Under the pieces are notes generated by a model. It searched no databases. It saw only the letters and a list, made by a program, of their open reading frames with translations, and was not told where the DNA came from. Below are positions 1-12,595 of a stretch of DNA of 64,000 bases, one piece after another. The first letter of the stretch is position 1. Each line of letters begins with the position of its first letter. The translations under genes and the position numbers were made by a program. This DNA is from Helicoverpa zea (taxonomy: Eukaryota > Arthropoda > Insecta > Lepidoptera > Noctuidae), in NCBI RefSeq assembly GCF_022581195.2, contig NC_061470.1, forward strand, positions 7,068,001-7,132,000, read 5' to 3'.

Positions 1-527
1 GACTCTCGTTAATTCGAAACTCGAGGGACTCTTAAAATATTACGAATTATCGAGTTTTTGAAATATGAAATGGTTCGTTTGTGAGAGACAATAAACAAAA
101 CTTCGAATTATTAAGTGTTGATCAATTATTATTTGTTAACTGCTATTTTATAACAATGTCAAAAGTTTAAAGACACATTTGTGTGCATACATGTATTCAT
201 AATGTGAATTAATTAGTCTTTCGAAACAGCTCCGTCATACTGCTTCAACGCAGATTGCTGCTACTCAGACTGCTCTCTGACTCTGACTTACAATCTTTCC
301 GCCTCTTCCTCTCTGCAACTCTGAATTCTCGAGTGTTGGACGACTAAGAATTCGAATTAACGCGTCCTTTTGTTATATAACAATGCTTTTTTCGTTCGAA
401 TTACCAAGTGCAACAAAATGTATTGATTTAGTTCGAAATATAAAGAGATTTTGTAGGGAACTCGTGATAACTTTGAATTAACGAGAGGTTCGAAATATCG
501 CAGGTTTGAATTAACAAGAGTCGACTG
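1..527. mobile_element. Tigger/pogo-like MITE, left end cut by the window edge
   Basis: The first bases GACTCTCGTTAATTCGAA are mirrored at the right end, whose reverse complement reads CAGTCGACTCTTGTTAATTC (508-527). Further TTCGAATTAACG-type words occur inside at 340-365 and 470-515. Terminal inverted repeats beginning CAGTCGACTC with TTAATTCGAA words fit non-autonomous Tc/mariner-superfamily (Tigger/pogo) elements. If the ends match, about five bases of the left end lie outside the window. No transposase is visible. The family name is an inference. Confidence 0.5.
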
Positions 528-3525
528 ATCTTCAGGATTTAATAAGTAGGTAAGCTACCAAGTAGCTGTAGACATATAATAATATCTTATTGAGAAAAAA
601 CTACATCTTAAGGAATCACTAAAATCGTCCTAAAGTCTATCAAAGCTAATTGCACAAACAGACGACAATCCAGTTCTATCACAAATAAAGCCTGATCCCC
701 ACACATTACTGAATGAAGTCATGGTGCGTGATTTGTAACTCTATTGTGCCGTCTATCCCTCCGTTAATCACAGCCATTATTATTCTAATATACTCCATAT
801 ATTTATGTAAGTAAAACTTAATTAATTAGTTCTAATGATAAAGGGCATGCTCCGATAACTTGTGGCGAAACGCCGCGGGAAACAGTGACGAAACGGAAGT
901 GTTTATTTGCAATGCGAAATAGGAAATAAGTTTATATTATCAAGATAAAAATATAGAATTTCTGTAATACAATTACTCCTATAAATGGTATGAAGAAATT
1001 GCCGTTCCATTGGGACTATGTTCTGCGGAGCTGTCTAATCTTCTTAGAAAGAATTGCTGCAGAAGCCGATAATAAAATCGGTCTGGATTTGTAATTAATG
1101 TAAGTAGTACTCTCAAAACGTATTACGCTTGTAATATCCTCACCCTGTGCGCCATGAAAAGCACGTCAGTGGTTCATCCAGCGATCCTTTTGTTTAAAGA
1201 TTGTTATTATAGTTTTTTATGTTATCGTATAGTTCCTGTATCTCCAGATATAAACATAATCAAGACTACGCGTGCGACAGCCTACGTCTCCCTGACACAG
1301 CTCGGCCGTCGATCTATCCATGCTGCGTTCAAACGTGCTAGTCACTCGCCTCTTGAAAGACAGTCGAACGGCATGCCATACAAAAGGTCCTCGCCTATAA
1401 GTTTGCATTACGTTTTAAATGTCCTAATTTGCTTGACCGCGCCAAACTATAGAGAATACGAAATAGCCTGAGGTTACCGTTTATTACTACTCAACAAATC
1501 TGATTCGTACAATGAACAATGCGATTGTTCAACTAATATTACATTTAGCTAATGTTACTAACATTATTTTGAATGTTATGCTTAAAGTTTAAAAGGAATG
1601 ATAAAAGGTACTGCTACAAGAATTTCTAGAAGGTTAAGTAATTAAATCTAAATACCTAGTGCCGATTATTATTGAATTGTTGTTGTTGTTTAGCCAATTA
1701 CGATTTAGCAATAAACAGTTTATGTTACAGTTATAAAACCCTTCGCTATCAATAACTCTCACACGGTCATAAAATAGGACCTTAAATGTCTCTAAAGTTG
1801 ATAACAATTTGAACTGTTGCTAATAACGCCATTTATGAATTTTAAGTCGAAACAATTTGCAGTCACTCTAGTGTTAGACAATAAATTTCTGAAATAGTTA
1901 GCCCAGATACATTATCAGTGAGTTAATAATATAGTGTAACGGATTGCTATCAATCATAATAATCGATCAACAGCCTGCAGCTAATGGGTATAATCAATTT
2001 GTTTATCTGTGACTAATATCTTAGCGCCTGTCTTTACCTGATAAGTAGCGGACGGTGAGCTCGCGACGGAACTTCGCTGACAAATAGCTTTAGTCCGGTA
2101 GTCGTGGTTGACAGCATTCGTAACTTAATCATGATCATATCAGGTTGATATTTAGTTAAATACATTGATCCTACATTTAAATCATTCTCAGAAGAGGGTC
2201 TCTGAAGTAGCCTGAGGACCTAGGTCATCGCATCACGGATTACGTTACGCCACCTGTTTCTTAGTTTCCAGAAGATGTATATTTTACAGTAAAATAGAAT
2301 ACCTAAATATCACCACAGAGTCTTGAGTCTTCTGCCTAATCTTTCACCACCTCTTTGCAGAATATCTAAGAAACCTTGAATATTAGCAGGACCTCAAACC
2401 GTAAAACTTACTAGTCCGCCAACATTGTATGACAAGTGACAATCAAGTGGACATGTTATTCGATATATATCAGACATATTGTATTCACTTTATAGGCGTC
2501 TGCATGACATTAATTGTTATAAGTAATATGTATGTGTAATGACTGGCGTCTCGTTAGAACCAAACTAATTGTTGTCGTTATGAAATAGCAAGTATGTAGA
2601 ACAGGGCACACCTCGAGGGCTTACTAAAAAGAATCAGAAATAATTCTATTACTGTCATTAAAGTACCAATTTATCGATCACTTGCCAAATGATTTTGTAA
2701 CTGCAAAGCATTTCAAATCACAGACACATTAATAGAAATTAATAAAAAACGTTTGTAATAATTGCAGTGACAGCAAAAAACTAGATCATAAAAAGTTACT
2801 TACCTACTGTAAAAACTCGGAAGCATTCCAATACCTTGACAACAGTCATTAAGTTTAGAAGTTTCTGGAGCCAGTAGAAAAACCTTCAACTTAATTAAAA
2901 TCGAAGTTTAAAAGTTTACATAGTTGATCCGCCCAGCAAAAATGTACTCAACCTCATCCCAGATACGAACAAGGTACTGCAAGAACTAGGTCACTCAGAC
3001 TGGTCCACAGTCGTCTAAACAAGGCTTTATAAAAATACCTTTCGTTAGGTTGTTCGGAAAATATGAACGCTTTCCTATAATTAGATACGATTTCTCTAGA
3101 CCAGTCTAGATTAATTAATCATGTTGTTTTCGTTAAGTTTTCAAAATACTGAAGCAGCAATTTACAAGTCGGTAACTTGCGTAGATACTCTTTGATATCA
3201 CATGTGATAACTCTCTTACATTGCTTTTCCCTAAAAAAGGCACCAACTAAAATATATAATTCTTGACAAATCGTACACAAAATAGCTTCCCAATTTACTA
3301 CATTTTTCTGAGTCTGTCCCAATTTACTACATTTTTCGATAACCGATCTGTCAGCTGTTATGCGATAAAAGATTGAATTTTGGTATTAGCGTCACATAAG
3401 TTATCTCCGACCTGTAATCGCAAAACAACGGATTAATCGGTTATTAAAATCCGCAGTTAAAGATTTACATAAAGTATATAAACAGCCTCTACTGCACTTG
3501 TTAGCTTATTACAACACAAGAAGCC
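528..3525. other. Gene-poor intergenic DNA
   Basis: No convincing gene is seen. Short open frames at 1154-1471 and 3119-3322 have no recognisable domain. The only structure noted is a 20-bp direct repeat (3289-3308 and 3318-3337, CCCAATTTACTACATTTTTC) with a 29-bp period. Confidence 0.6.
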
Positions 3526-3540
3526 AGGCCCTAATCAGTT
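3526..3540. repeat. Target-site duplication of the R1-like insertion (left copy)
   Basis: AGGCCCTAATCAGTT is repeated at 4328-4342 directly after the A tail. Fourteen bases are certain; the first A of the right copy may be tail. Confidence 0.85.
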
Positions 3541-4328
3541 AGGGCACGCCACCATCGTGGCGGTAAGTCCCCTCTTTGAGGAGTGGCTCGGGAGGAGTCA
3601 CGGCGCCCTCACGTACCGCATGACGCAGGTCCTCACCGGACACGGTTGTTTCGGGAGGTACCTGCACCGCATCGGTCGTGAGGAGGCGCCCGGGTGTCAC
3701 CATTGTGCGGACAGCCCCGAGGACACGGTGGACCACACAGTCCAGGTGTGCCCCGCATGGGAAGGGCACCGCCGGGTCCTCGTCGAGGCTTTGGGCGGCG
3801 GCGACCTCTCGCGTCCGGCCCTGGTTCAGGCCATGGTCCGGGGCGAGAGGGAATGGGATGCCGTCGCCTCCTTCTGCGAAGCGGTCATGCTCGAGAAGGA
3901 GGAGGCGGAACGCCAGAGAGTTCGCACCTCTCATCCCGGCCGCCGCGCTGGACCAGGTAGACACCATGGGCGCCGGGTGTCGCGAGATGACTCCCGGCCA
4001 CCGTAGGCGTGGGTCTGTGGGCGGTGAGTTCGGGTGGCTCATCGTCCCTCTGTCTTTCTAGACGACAGACCCGTGTCGACGGCGCGCGTTGTTCCACGCG
4101 CTCCTCAAAGAGATGTCAGCAACCCCAGCGGGGCCCAGCAGGGCCAAGGCCTGCCGGGGCTGCGGGTTGTTCGAAAGAGATACCGCGGCCCTGGTACATA
4201 AAAGGCCTATGACGGAACACGACGATTTTAGTCAGTAAGAGTCTGACACTCCCTCACCGCTGCTAACCCACAGCGGGAGGGGTCATTTGATGATTTTACG
4301 TCGCTAAAAAAAAAAAAAAAAAAAAAAA
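3541..4328 (+). mobile_element. 5'-truncated R1-like non-LTR retrotransposon
   Basis: A GC-rich block in AT-rich surroundings ends in a run of about 23 A (4306-4328). It is flanked by a direct repeat AGGCCCTAATCAGTT at 3526-3540 and 4328-4342; the first A of the right copy may belong to the tail. This is the signature of target-primed reverse transcription with 5' truncation. The coding part ends at 4006 and about 300 bp of 3' UTR follow. R1 elements normally sit in 28S rDNA, whereas this copy sits in unrelated AT-rich DNA, so it belongs to an R1-clade family with relaxed targeting or is an ectopic copy. Confidence 0.85.
3542..4006 (+). pseudogene. C-terminal end of an R1-like ORF2 (truncated)
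   Basis: The frame is open from the truncation point, without needing a start codon, to the TAG at 4004-4006 (about 154 codons). It carries the C-terminal zinc-knuckle-like signature of R1/Tad/I-type ORF2 proteins: CHHC, then H and C in a C-x2-C-x9-H-x4-C array, preceded by the LTGHGCFGRYLHRI segment typical of R1-clade C termini. Endonuclease and reverse transcriptase domains are absent, so the fragment cannot transpose. A possible internal start is a GTG at 3557, but no start is expected. The 3' UTR is 4007-4305. Confidence 0.8.
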
Positions 4329-4342
4329 GGCCCTAATCAGTT

Positions 4343-4638
4343 TTCATAAATTAAATAAGTAAGAGAAGGGAATTGCTCCCAGCTGTCTGTATGTGTGAAT
4401 TGAATGATGTATAGTGTCTGGCAGTCATTAATTAACTACGCGATTGATTCTGACAAATGTATATTGATTTATTTTTAAGAATTGCTGCACAGGATGTTGT
4501 TAAAATTGCTTCGTTGCTTTATCAAGTGAGCTGGTTTCAAGTTGCATTAAATCATATGTTGAAAATATTTTTTTAAGATATCCATCACTTTAACTTAACT
4601 AACATTTTTTTTCTACACTTCTATTGAAGTCTTGATCT
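4343..4638. other. Intergenic spacer, nothing recognised
   Basis: AT-rich DNA between the R1-like fragment and the hAT element. I see no gene or repeat structure. Confidence 0.5.
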
Positions 4639-5210
4639 ATTATGGCCAGGCCCGCCGCTAGCTGTTTGTTCGCCCGCGTGCAAAACTGATTATGCCGCCC
4701 TACGACTACATATTATACTGGGTTTTGTCAAAAAATATATAAAGGGAGGGGGGGTCCGGACGGACCCCCCCGGCCATTCATATCCATTTTACTTGTCCAA
4801 CAGAAAAATATATATCGTACACCGCTCTGATTGCAGAAAACCCGCCTACTTTTGGATACATGAATATTGCAATACATAACATACATTACACATAACTTTT
4901 TATTTACTTGAAATGCTCTAAGACTTAGAGTAACCTAAGAAGTCCTGGGTTACCCCATTAGCAAACTAAGCAATTGCTTAGGGCATCAATGCAGTGCAAT
5001 CATATCCCAAGTGGCCCCTATGTATACGATATACGTTAGGTACCAACATAACGTACATCAAAGTGCTTAGAACAGATTATGAGTAACTTAAACTAACGAA
5101 CTTCAATATCTATAACAATGTTTAAATTCAGTAAAATATTATGTTATTTATGGTTTTTGGTGAGTTTCCCGTTGAAAAAGTGAACGTATAAGACACCTTC
5201 CGTATGTAAG

Positions 5211-5526
5211 GAAGCGCGAGCGAAGCGAGCGCGAAAATTTTTTAGTCTAAGGACATAAAACAAATCAAAATCACTGTAAATTAACAAAGCAAAGTCAAAA
5301 AGTAAGATATGCACAGAAAGGAAGTGCAAATGTATATGAAGCCGCGAGCGAAGCGAGCGCGATTTTTTCCTTTTAGAGTTTTCATGAAGTAAACATATCA
5401 TAAAAAGCCAAAGTGAACAAAAAGCTATAAATGATTTAAATTCGGAACTGAATGCCTCAACAATTAAACAAAGATAAATTGTGATATCTGACATGGAGCC
5501 GCGAGCGCAGCGAGCGCGAATTTTTT
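5211..5526. repeat. Three dispersed palindromic GCGAGCGAAGCGAGCGC motifs
   Basis: The near-palindrome GCGAGCG-A/C-AGCGAGCGCG appears at about 5216-5234, 5344-5362 and 5501-5519, each followed by a run of T or A. The motif is inside the hAT element. The same motif in the other orientation recurs inside the hAT cluster at 40400-40510 and 41578-41775, spaced about 90 bp there. Confidence 0.8.
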
Positions 5527-5623
5527 TAGGAGACGACCAAAGCGAGGGTGGCTTTTTCTGAAATTTTATTGCAAATCTACTCATCTATTATTAGTAAAAA
5601 TAGTTTTATTACATAATTATGGT

Positions 5624-5809
5624 TTAATTTTGCCGCCCCCTAAATAGTGCCGCCCGGGGCATTTGCCCCAACGCCACGCTAAAGGTTGATCTTAAATCGT
5701 TTTTAATAATTTTTAATTTTGAAAATGATCTTTCAATAGAAGTAACTGAAACCGGCAGTGTAAGTAATATTCTTAGCGCTATTGCTGTGTTCGGAAATAT
5801 TGAAATCAA
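5624..5809 (-). pseudogene. hAT transposase C-terminal dimerisation remnant
   Basis: The minus-strand frame contains the hAT C-terminal dimerisation signature: a hydrophobic helix, then the VTSIERSFSKLKIIKNDLRS segment, which is typical of the ZMYM-like/hAT transposases related to TTF-type zinc-finger proteins. Only about 45 residues resemble the family, and the DDE catalytic core and the BED/TTF zinc finger are missing. It lies within the hAT element bounded by an ATTATGGC duplication and cannot be functional alone. Confidence 0.75.
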
Positions 5810-5940
5810 ATCATTGGTAGAAAGATATTGTATTTTTTAAATATTACGTGATAAGTCGCTCGATTTGCCGCCCCCTAGGACGTGCCACCCGCGTGCGGTG
5901 CACGCCTTGCACGCCCGCTTACGGCGGGCCTGATTATGGC

Positions 5941-6504
5941 TAGTGTAAGTGAAATAACATCATTACCAACATTCAGCTAGAAGAGTTAGGTATTATATTC
6001 ATTACAAATACACATAGCTATTGAGAGGTAAATAACTTGCCTATTGAGAGGGTGACCAAGTCTTCTGCCGAGATTTCGAGCTAAGTGATACTAGCTAGGT
6101 ACGTCTGTCCGTAATAGCACAGTAGCAGCCTGTAACCAGCATTTACATCCGATTAACAGCCAGTAGGCTGCAATTATGTTAAAAAATACAAATGATTACT
6201 TACAATTTCACAATACCTATGTAAATAGCTCTTTGAAAATGCAACTGTCAGGCAGTAAATACTTCAAATGCCAGGCCGACACTATTGATCAGGTATTATC
6301 ATTATTTATCTGTCTCGCTGGGCAGTGCCGCGAAAAATGTCCAAGCCGCAGATTAGTGCTGATTGCGATTGTTTAGTGATCTTAAATGTAGATTGCTGGC
6401 TTATCTGGGACTGTTTGCTTATGTTTACATTTGATAATAGCACCTATTTTTATTGCATGGGCATTTTGAAAAAAAATAAGCGTATTGCGCACAATATTTG
6501 CTAA
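5941..6504. other. Intergenic, nothing recognised
   Basis: AT-rich DNA. The 66-codon open frame at 6176-6376 has no recognisable features. Confidence 0.5.
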
Positions 6505-6960
6505 ATTTATTTATTTTATTTATTTATTTAAAATACTTTTTGCACATTGTACAACGGCGGACTTAACGCCTTAGGCGTTCTCTGCCAGTCTACCTTAGGG
6601 TGGTGGTGAAATAGAAGTGGTAGGTGCAACACAATTTGAGCATCAGTGGAAGATAATAAAAATATATATTTATGCATATATAAATATAATATATATATAT
6701 ATATATACATACATATAACTATATATATGTACAACTGTATCCAGGAGAATGTAGGAGAAGATGGTAAGAAAAATGAACTACTGTAATGATTCCGCCAACT
6801 TGCCATGGATGTGATTTCGCAGTTTCATTTTAAAAGTGTGTCGACTATTTACCATCCTGACCTTGATCCTAAATCCTTGTGGAAAATTCATTTCCCGTCT
6901 GAGTAATGCTGAGAAGATACAGAAAATCAGACCCAATCACACCCAGCGAAAAATCACTTA
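6505..6960 (-). repeat. 3' end of a non-LTR element with (AAAT)n tail, plus AT microsatellite
   Basis: Read on the minus strand, a segment with GGCGTTAAGTCCGCC and TTGTACAATGTGC (6545-6600) runs into an (AAAT)n tail at 6505-6530. I recognise this 3' end by eye as a frequent lepidopteran interspersed repeat, probably the tail of a CR1/L2-like LINE or a SINE riding on it. A TA-rich microsatellite (6660-6730) lies inside it. No coding part remains. The class is an inference. Confidence 0.5.
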
Positions 6961-9590
6961 CACCCTCTCCTAAGCTCTTCAAGGGCGTCTTTCAAGCTAT
7001 TCATTTTCTACTATTATAGAGTATTTTAATATGCATACTTATAATTCACGATTTGTATTAAATTTCAACTGCTACAATAAAAACTAGAACAATCGTATCA
7101 AAAGCGCATTAAATTCCAATACAATTACATACGTAATGGATGTTTAGAATTAACAAGTCGGCAACTATTAACAAGGGAATAAATACGTACTGCATAATAC
7201 GGCAATATCGTAATTTAAACTTTTAAGAGTCTCATTAAAACGGATTTGGCCGCGGGCGCACAATTAAACTTGATCTAATGTTCTACTACTATCAATTAGC
7301 AAAGGTAAATGTCGACTAGATTTTTTATGGAAAATTTAATACTTTTGATCCTTCAATGATCGTTTTTGAGAGAACAGGAGTATGCATGTACTAAGTACAC
7401 ATAACTTTATGTTCATCTTGTTACAAATATTCCCGATACACTTTTCAGCTATAAGCCTAAATTAAAAAGCAATATTTCAACTTATTAATAAAGCGTTTAA
7501 AAAATGAAAAGCAATTCGCAACATCATATTCAGTCAATATTCGAAGTTAACTGACCGCCAACAATTATTGTTTTTACACTAATATAGTTCTGCTACGGTT
7601 ATCAGCTACATCACTTTCCTGATGTTAAAATCTATAATTACAATGTTTAAATACCGTATCACCGTGCTGTAGTAAATAAACGTATGTGTTGACAAACTGA
7701 TCCATCCTTGTAGACAGACTTTACTAGTAACCTAAGGATCGAATGTGTCCGTAGATCAGCGGTTCATGTAAAAAGCTCATCAAAGTAAAGGTTTTCAGCA
7801 GAGCAGCCATGGTCAACGTGAAAAAATTCCCTTTCCCGGGCGATGGCCTGCAGGCAAAGCTGAAAGGAGGCTCTCAAAATGAGTTCTCATTACCTACTTA
7901 AAAGAATTTAACACTACGCTCCAGATTATCTATGGAACGTCTGTAATCCGCCTTACGTTGTAGTTCTTAAGTAGGTATACGTTGTAGCCTCCGTTCGACA
8001 AATCTCGTATTTCTAATCTGTAAGAGAAACTTCAGGTACAAACTAAATATTCGCAGAAAATATAGTAAAAAAACGTAATATGTTTTTTTATTTGAACAAT
8101 TTATTTTGACCTCGAGATTGTTATCATTACTAGACGATATATTTCAACAAGCAATTAATGCATGTACTAACTACGTGTAGATTCTCTTGATAAGGGTAGC
8201 AATAATAGTTTAAATATTTTTAATAGATAAATAATTTGTATTATTTTGTAATGATTTGCTAGGTTAGGCTAAAAATATAAACTGAAATTTTGAAAACCAA
8301 TTTTCCAACAGTAAAAAAAAACAAAAGCACTTATTTTTTATTCATCGCGGAAATCGTGAAACATGCTTCTTTACTGGCCGTAGACAAGTTCTCGTGTATG
8401 AATCTACTGACTTGTAGTATTCCCCTTGAGGAAAGATTGACAACTAATTTCTTCCACAACTATTTAAACACTTCACTTGTTACAATAAAAGTGAAAATCA
8501 GTCAGTTTTTCTTTTAATTTTCGTTACACTTCAATTATGGACTAGGTAATATCGTTTTTTTATCAATTATGAGTTTGATTGCTCGACTACAAGTAAAATA
8601 GTAATTGAAAAGTAAGTGAGTAAGTATTGCTAGCCATAAGTTGCTTCATTGGTGGTGATGTCCTCTTAGCCGATAATCGGCCAAAGCGGCTGTTCTCATA
8701 TAAGGAGATTAGCAAACTGCGCAGGACATACTATAGTGCACAAGCATTTGCGTAGACACAATTAAGTGCACTCAATATTCCTTCACTCTCATAGCCCGAT
8801 GTGACGGAAATCAGACGAAGGATCGTCATTTAGTTCCGTTACACTTACAATACAGGAATGAATTTTAAGCAGTGTACAAAAAAAAAACTGGTGGTCCAGA
8901 ATCATTAACAGAACATATCTGCATCATCAGTAAAAAAATTTTTTTCATTCTTTTGTCCGTCCTAAAATCAGCAAAATATTTCTTAACCGCGAGCAGCGCT
9001 CGCGTCAGTAAACCAGTTTCGCGTTGCCGCCGTGCCTACTATGACGACTGTGACCGTACAATCGTTTACAAAATAAACATCTTTCGATATCATTAACTTT
9101 TCTTATTTGTACTAAAACATGACAAAATAAAAATATACGTATCTATAAAACTTATTTAACTATAATTTGACAAAGTTTGCGCACTGGATAAAATTCATTC
9201 CTGTATATGTAGGTACGTAAACATCTGTACCGCTATTTATTATCATCTTACACCCAAGTTCACCTTTAACATAAACGTAAATTGTTCGTAAAACTACTGT
9301 TTTCTTTGAAAATTGAACGTGAAAGTTCATATTAACAGTTGTTTTAAGAAATTAAGTTTAATGATTCTTTTTCAGCAGTAGGTACAGGATCTGTGCTAAA
9401 AAGTTAATGACTAAGCGGAAAGGTGTAAATAGTAGGTTGGTAATACCTATTGGGGTTTTTATATCTACTAACTACTAACATGAATATATAATTAAACACT
9501 ACATTAAGATGTAAATGTTAGAATAAATTAAATCTATCTGACCTACTTATAAAAAATGCCTTGAGTAATAATAAGCGGTGTTTATCAATT
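6961..9590. other. Gene-poor intergenic DNA
   Basis: AT-rich DNA. Open frames at 8290-8517 and 8872-9096 show no domain or codon-use signal that I recognise. No transposon ends were seen. Confidence 0.5.
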
Positions 9591-9619
9591 TTTGAGATGG
9601 TTGCACCAATACTAACATA

Positions 9620-9700
9620 CTTGCGCTCAGTAGTGCATGCAAAAAACTCGTCATGACCGTCGAGGTCGTCGGATCGATTCCCGGATGCGCATAATACAGT
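9620..9700 (+). repeat. Possible tRNA-derived SINE remnant
   Basis: A B-box-like word (GGATCGATTCCCGG, about 9670-9683) follows an A-box-like TGCGCTCAGTAGTGC (about 9623-9637) at roughly the spacing of a RNA polymerase III promoter. There is no cloverleaf that I can fold, so it is not a tRNA gene. A decayed SINE head is the likeliest reading. Confidence 0.25.
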
Positions 9701-12365
9701 GCAAATATTGTTATAGCTCGTCAGTAGGGCTGCTACACCAAAAATTTTGAAAACAAAAGTAAATAAAAAAAAACATTTTATACACTTACTACTAATACTT
9801 AATTACATTTAATAATTAGATTAGGGAATACCTTTTAACACTTTTAACGGTTTCTTGATGAAACTATACATATAAACACATTTTACCTATTAAAATAACG
9901 TTGGAGCTAAATGGATTAAAACCAAAACGACTACAATATTTTATTGCCAAAAAAAACGGTGTTCAGTGTAGTAGAAGACTGTATGAATATTTTTACCCGT
10001 TACACATTACAAACTATTTTTTAATGCTAGATCTAATTAAACACAATATAAAACCCTGAGCATCAAAAACGAATAAAAGGACGACCGCCAACCCTATATA
10101 AAGGCGTGTTCGTACATACATACGTACAATACACGCATTATGATTGTTATTTTATCAGAGTAACGCGGAACACTCGTTAATAACTTTAACCTGGCGATAT
10201 TAGCACTTGTAACTACATACTATATAATACGATATGGGCCATGATAATGTACCATTATTTGAATTTCAAGTACTTACCTACCAGAAACGTAATAACTGCC
10301 ATTATTTCACACGTTATACTGTAAAATACGACTGAAAATATTTGATAGTGATAATAATATTGTTCACACAATCTATATTTACCAACGATTCTAGAATTAA
10401 ATGTCATTCTGAACAAAAAATATACATATAAACTATGGTTAATTCTAATTTAACTAATAAGGTTGTAACTTAAAAACATAATTAAAAGACAAGCTGATTT
10501 TCATGAAAAAATCAAATAGAAAGCCGTTTACTATGAAGAATAAAAATGAAAAAAGAAAGTTAAATGGCATCCTTAACTTATTTTGACATATAACGGCCAG
10601 TAGCATAATCAATTAAAAAAGTTTATCCTGAAAAAGTTTTGCTCACTGTTAAATATTCTATTTGAATTAGTTTTACTTATTGAATGAGTACTAAAAACTA
10701 ATACGTAACATACGTAGATTAATTTTCATAATAAAAACATGAAATAAATGAATAAAAAATTCATGCATCATTGATTACGCTCCTTATGAAGAAACAGATC
10801 CGTATACAAGCTGGGCGGAGCAAATATGTGGCAACTGGCAATAATCAAGTTCAATAACTAATTTTAATTGGAATCGGTCTTAATGACTGTAAAACGTATA
10901 ATTTTTCACACTTTTAATTATACATGTACGAAGTTATTTTTACGACTTGCGAGTTTGATACTGGCAATTATTGGGACTAATGGTGGCACAGGCGTGGTCA
11001 AATAAATCCAAGGTGATGAACTACTGCTCGATATGTCGTAAATAAAGATAATTATTTCATGTTTAGATACGTCAGCATTACATTGACTTGCGAGGCTGTT
11101 AATTTACGGTTTAACACGTGATGTCTAGTATGTTCGTAAACATAACCGAAGGTGAGTGTTTGATGCAAAATACATGGGTACTTTGTGAACAATGTGTATG
11201 TCCCTGTGAGATATACTTGAGAATACTGTATCTATGTTACACACACATAAAAAAATGAAAATATTTTTTACATCTTTTCACAGAAGCACTGAAATCTTCT
11301 CATTCATGCTCTCTGTTACCGAATCATTACTAAGGTTCTATTTTATGAGCTACACGCACGCATTCGTGGCTGCAATAAAAAGTAAAAGTAATTTTTAATA
11401 TCATGCAAGAAGTCGATACTAAAGAGTTTCCTTAGAAATATACCTTCTTAAATGATACGACACCAAATCGACAATCATCTCAAATAATCGAACAAACATC
11501 GATAGGCCAATTTGTTGTGCAAAATAAAAACTGAAGGATTTCCTTTCCGTTTTGCAGAAGCTTAAGCGTATCAAGAACCTCTATGCTCGAACACCTACAG
11601 AACCTAGGTACCAACAAAAACCATATGAATATGTAGATAGCAAACTCCGCATAATAGGGCCATTATGACGATAAATTAGATTAATATGTATCACAATTAC
11701 AACTCATTCAGTTACGTGTAATATCTCGAACAAACCGCTTCCGCATACTTCCAGTCAAATTCCATTGACTACGCCTCCGTTAAACCACAAGTAAAGGTTA
11801 ATCTGAATAGAAATGTTTGTAGAATTGTGACAAAATAATACTTACCCGATTAGTCAATAACTAACTGTTGAATATTCAACGCTGTCGTGAGCCGAAAGAT
11901 TGGTTTATAGCTGAGGTGTGATATGAGAATTAAATACTCTGTTTCCTTAACACCAACCTTTGTCGTAAAATTTTACCGACCATAGACGTAAAAGCTCTAC
12001 AGTGTATCCGAGAATCTACGTCATATCACCCTCAAAAAAAAGTTTCACATAGGTAAGTCTTCCGAATGTAGCTATCTTAATAATAGCTAATGGTATTCGA
12101 CGGTGAATAAATTCTACTTATTTAAGCTCTAAGAAATGCAAATTTCTTAGGTGAACCAGAGAAAGCTTTAAATTATAAATAAGATTTTTTGAGTCTTTAT
12201 AAATTATTTTCTAAATGTTTTAGTCGTGTCAAAATACTCGAAGTGGTGAAACTTGGTGAACGCCTTTGACTCATCACGCGACATCACAAAAATGTTTGGA
12301 AAGTGCTTAATTAGCAACACGGCATAGTACTAACTAAATTATAACACGAACTTATTCTTAGTTAG
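9701..12365. other. Gene-poor intergenic DNA
   Basis: AT-rich DNA without open frames of note, repeats or transposon ends that I could identify. Confidence 0.5.
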
Positions 12366-12595
12366 AGTACCACACACTGTGTACTGCCAACTTTTAGTCG
12401 GCCGATAGTTTGTTTGGTCTCATAAACGAGTATGAAGATGAATGATGTACGCACATTACAAAGATCCAATGTTTAGCCGGTATCAGACCGACTGAAAACT
12501 TTGATTGAAATAATATTTTCTTTAAGATTTTTTGTCAAGCATCGGGTCAACTATCGGCTGACTTTTTAGTCTATGTGTGGGTACTATTACTCTTC
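12366..12595. mobile_element. MITE with imperfect terminal inverted repeats
   Basis: The left end AGTACCACACACTGTG with inner GTCGGCCGATAGTTTG is mirrored at the right, whose reverse complement starts AGTACCCACACATAG and continues to GTCAGCCGATAGTTGA. The arms are about 45 bp with one gap. No coding capacity is present. The target duplication is unclear, and the family was not identified. Confidence 0.6.

Larger units (their letters stand above)
4647..5932 (-). mobile_element. hAT transposon, internally deleted
   Basis: The ends are CAGGCCCGCCGctAGC (left) and, as reverse complement, CAGGCCCGCCGtaAGC (right), with an 11-bp perfect terminal inverted repeat. A perfect 8-bp target duplication ATTATGGC lies at 4639-4646 and 5933-5940. 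An 8-bp duplication and CAGG ends are diagnostic of hAT elements. The 1286-bp body keeps only a piece of transposase (5624-5809, minus strand) and three palindromic GC motifs. G/C runs near both ends (CCGCCC, GTGCACGCC) form sub-terminal repeats. A related internal segment recurs at 43676-43765. Confidence 0.9.

Noticed and set aside
1154..1471. 105-codon frame near the left edge
   Set aside because: No recognisable domain, an overlapping frame on the other strand and no supporting signals.
3539..4097. Other frames in the R1-like fragment
   Set aside because: High GC removes stops in several frames; only the plus-strand frame ending at 4006 has the zinc-knuckle signature.
5144..5584. 146-codon minus-strand frame in the first hAT
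   Set aside because: It spans the palindromic repeats and resembles no transposase; the real remnant is the dimerisation piece at 5624-5809.
6660..6730. Possible origin or matrix-attachment signal in the TA-rich stretch
   Set aside because: It is a simple (TA)n-type microsatellite inside a repeat; nothing specific supports a function.
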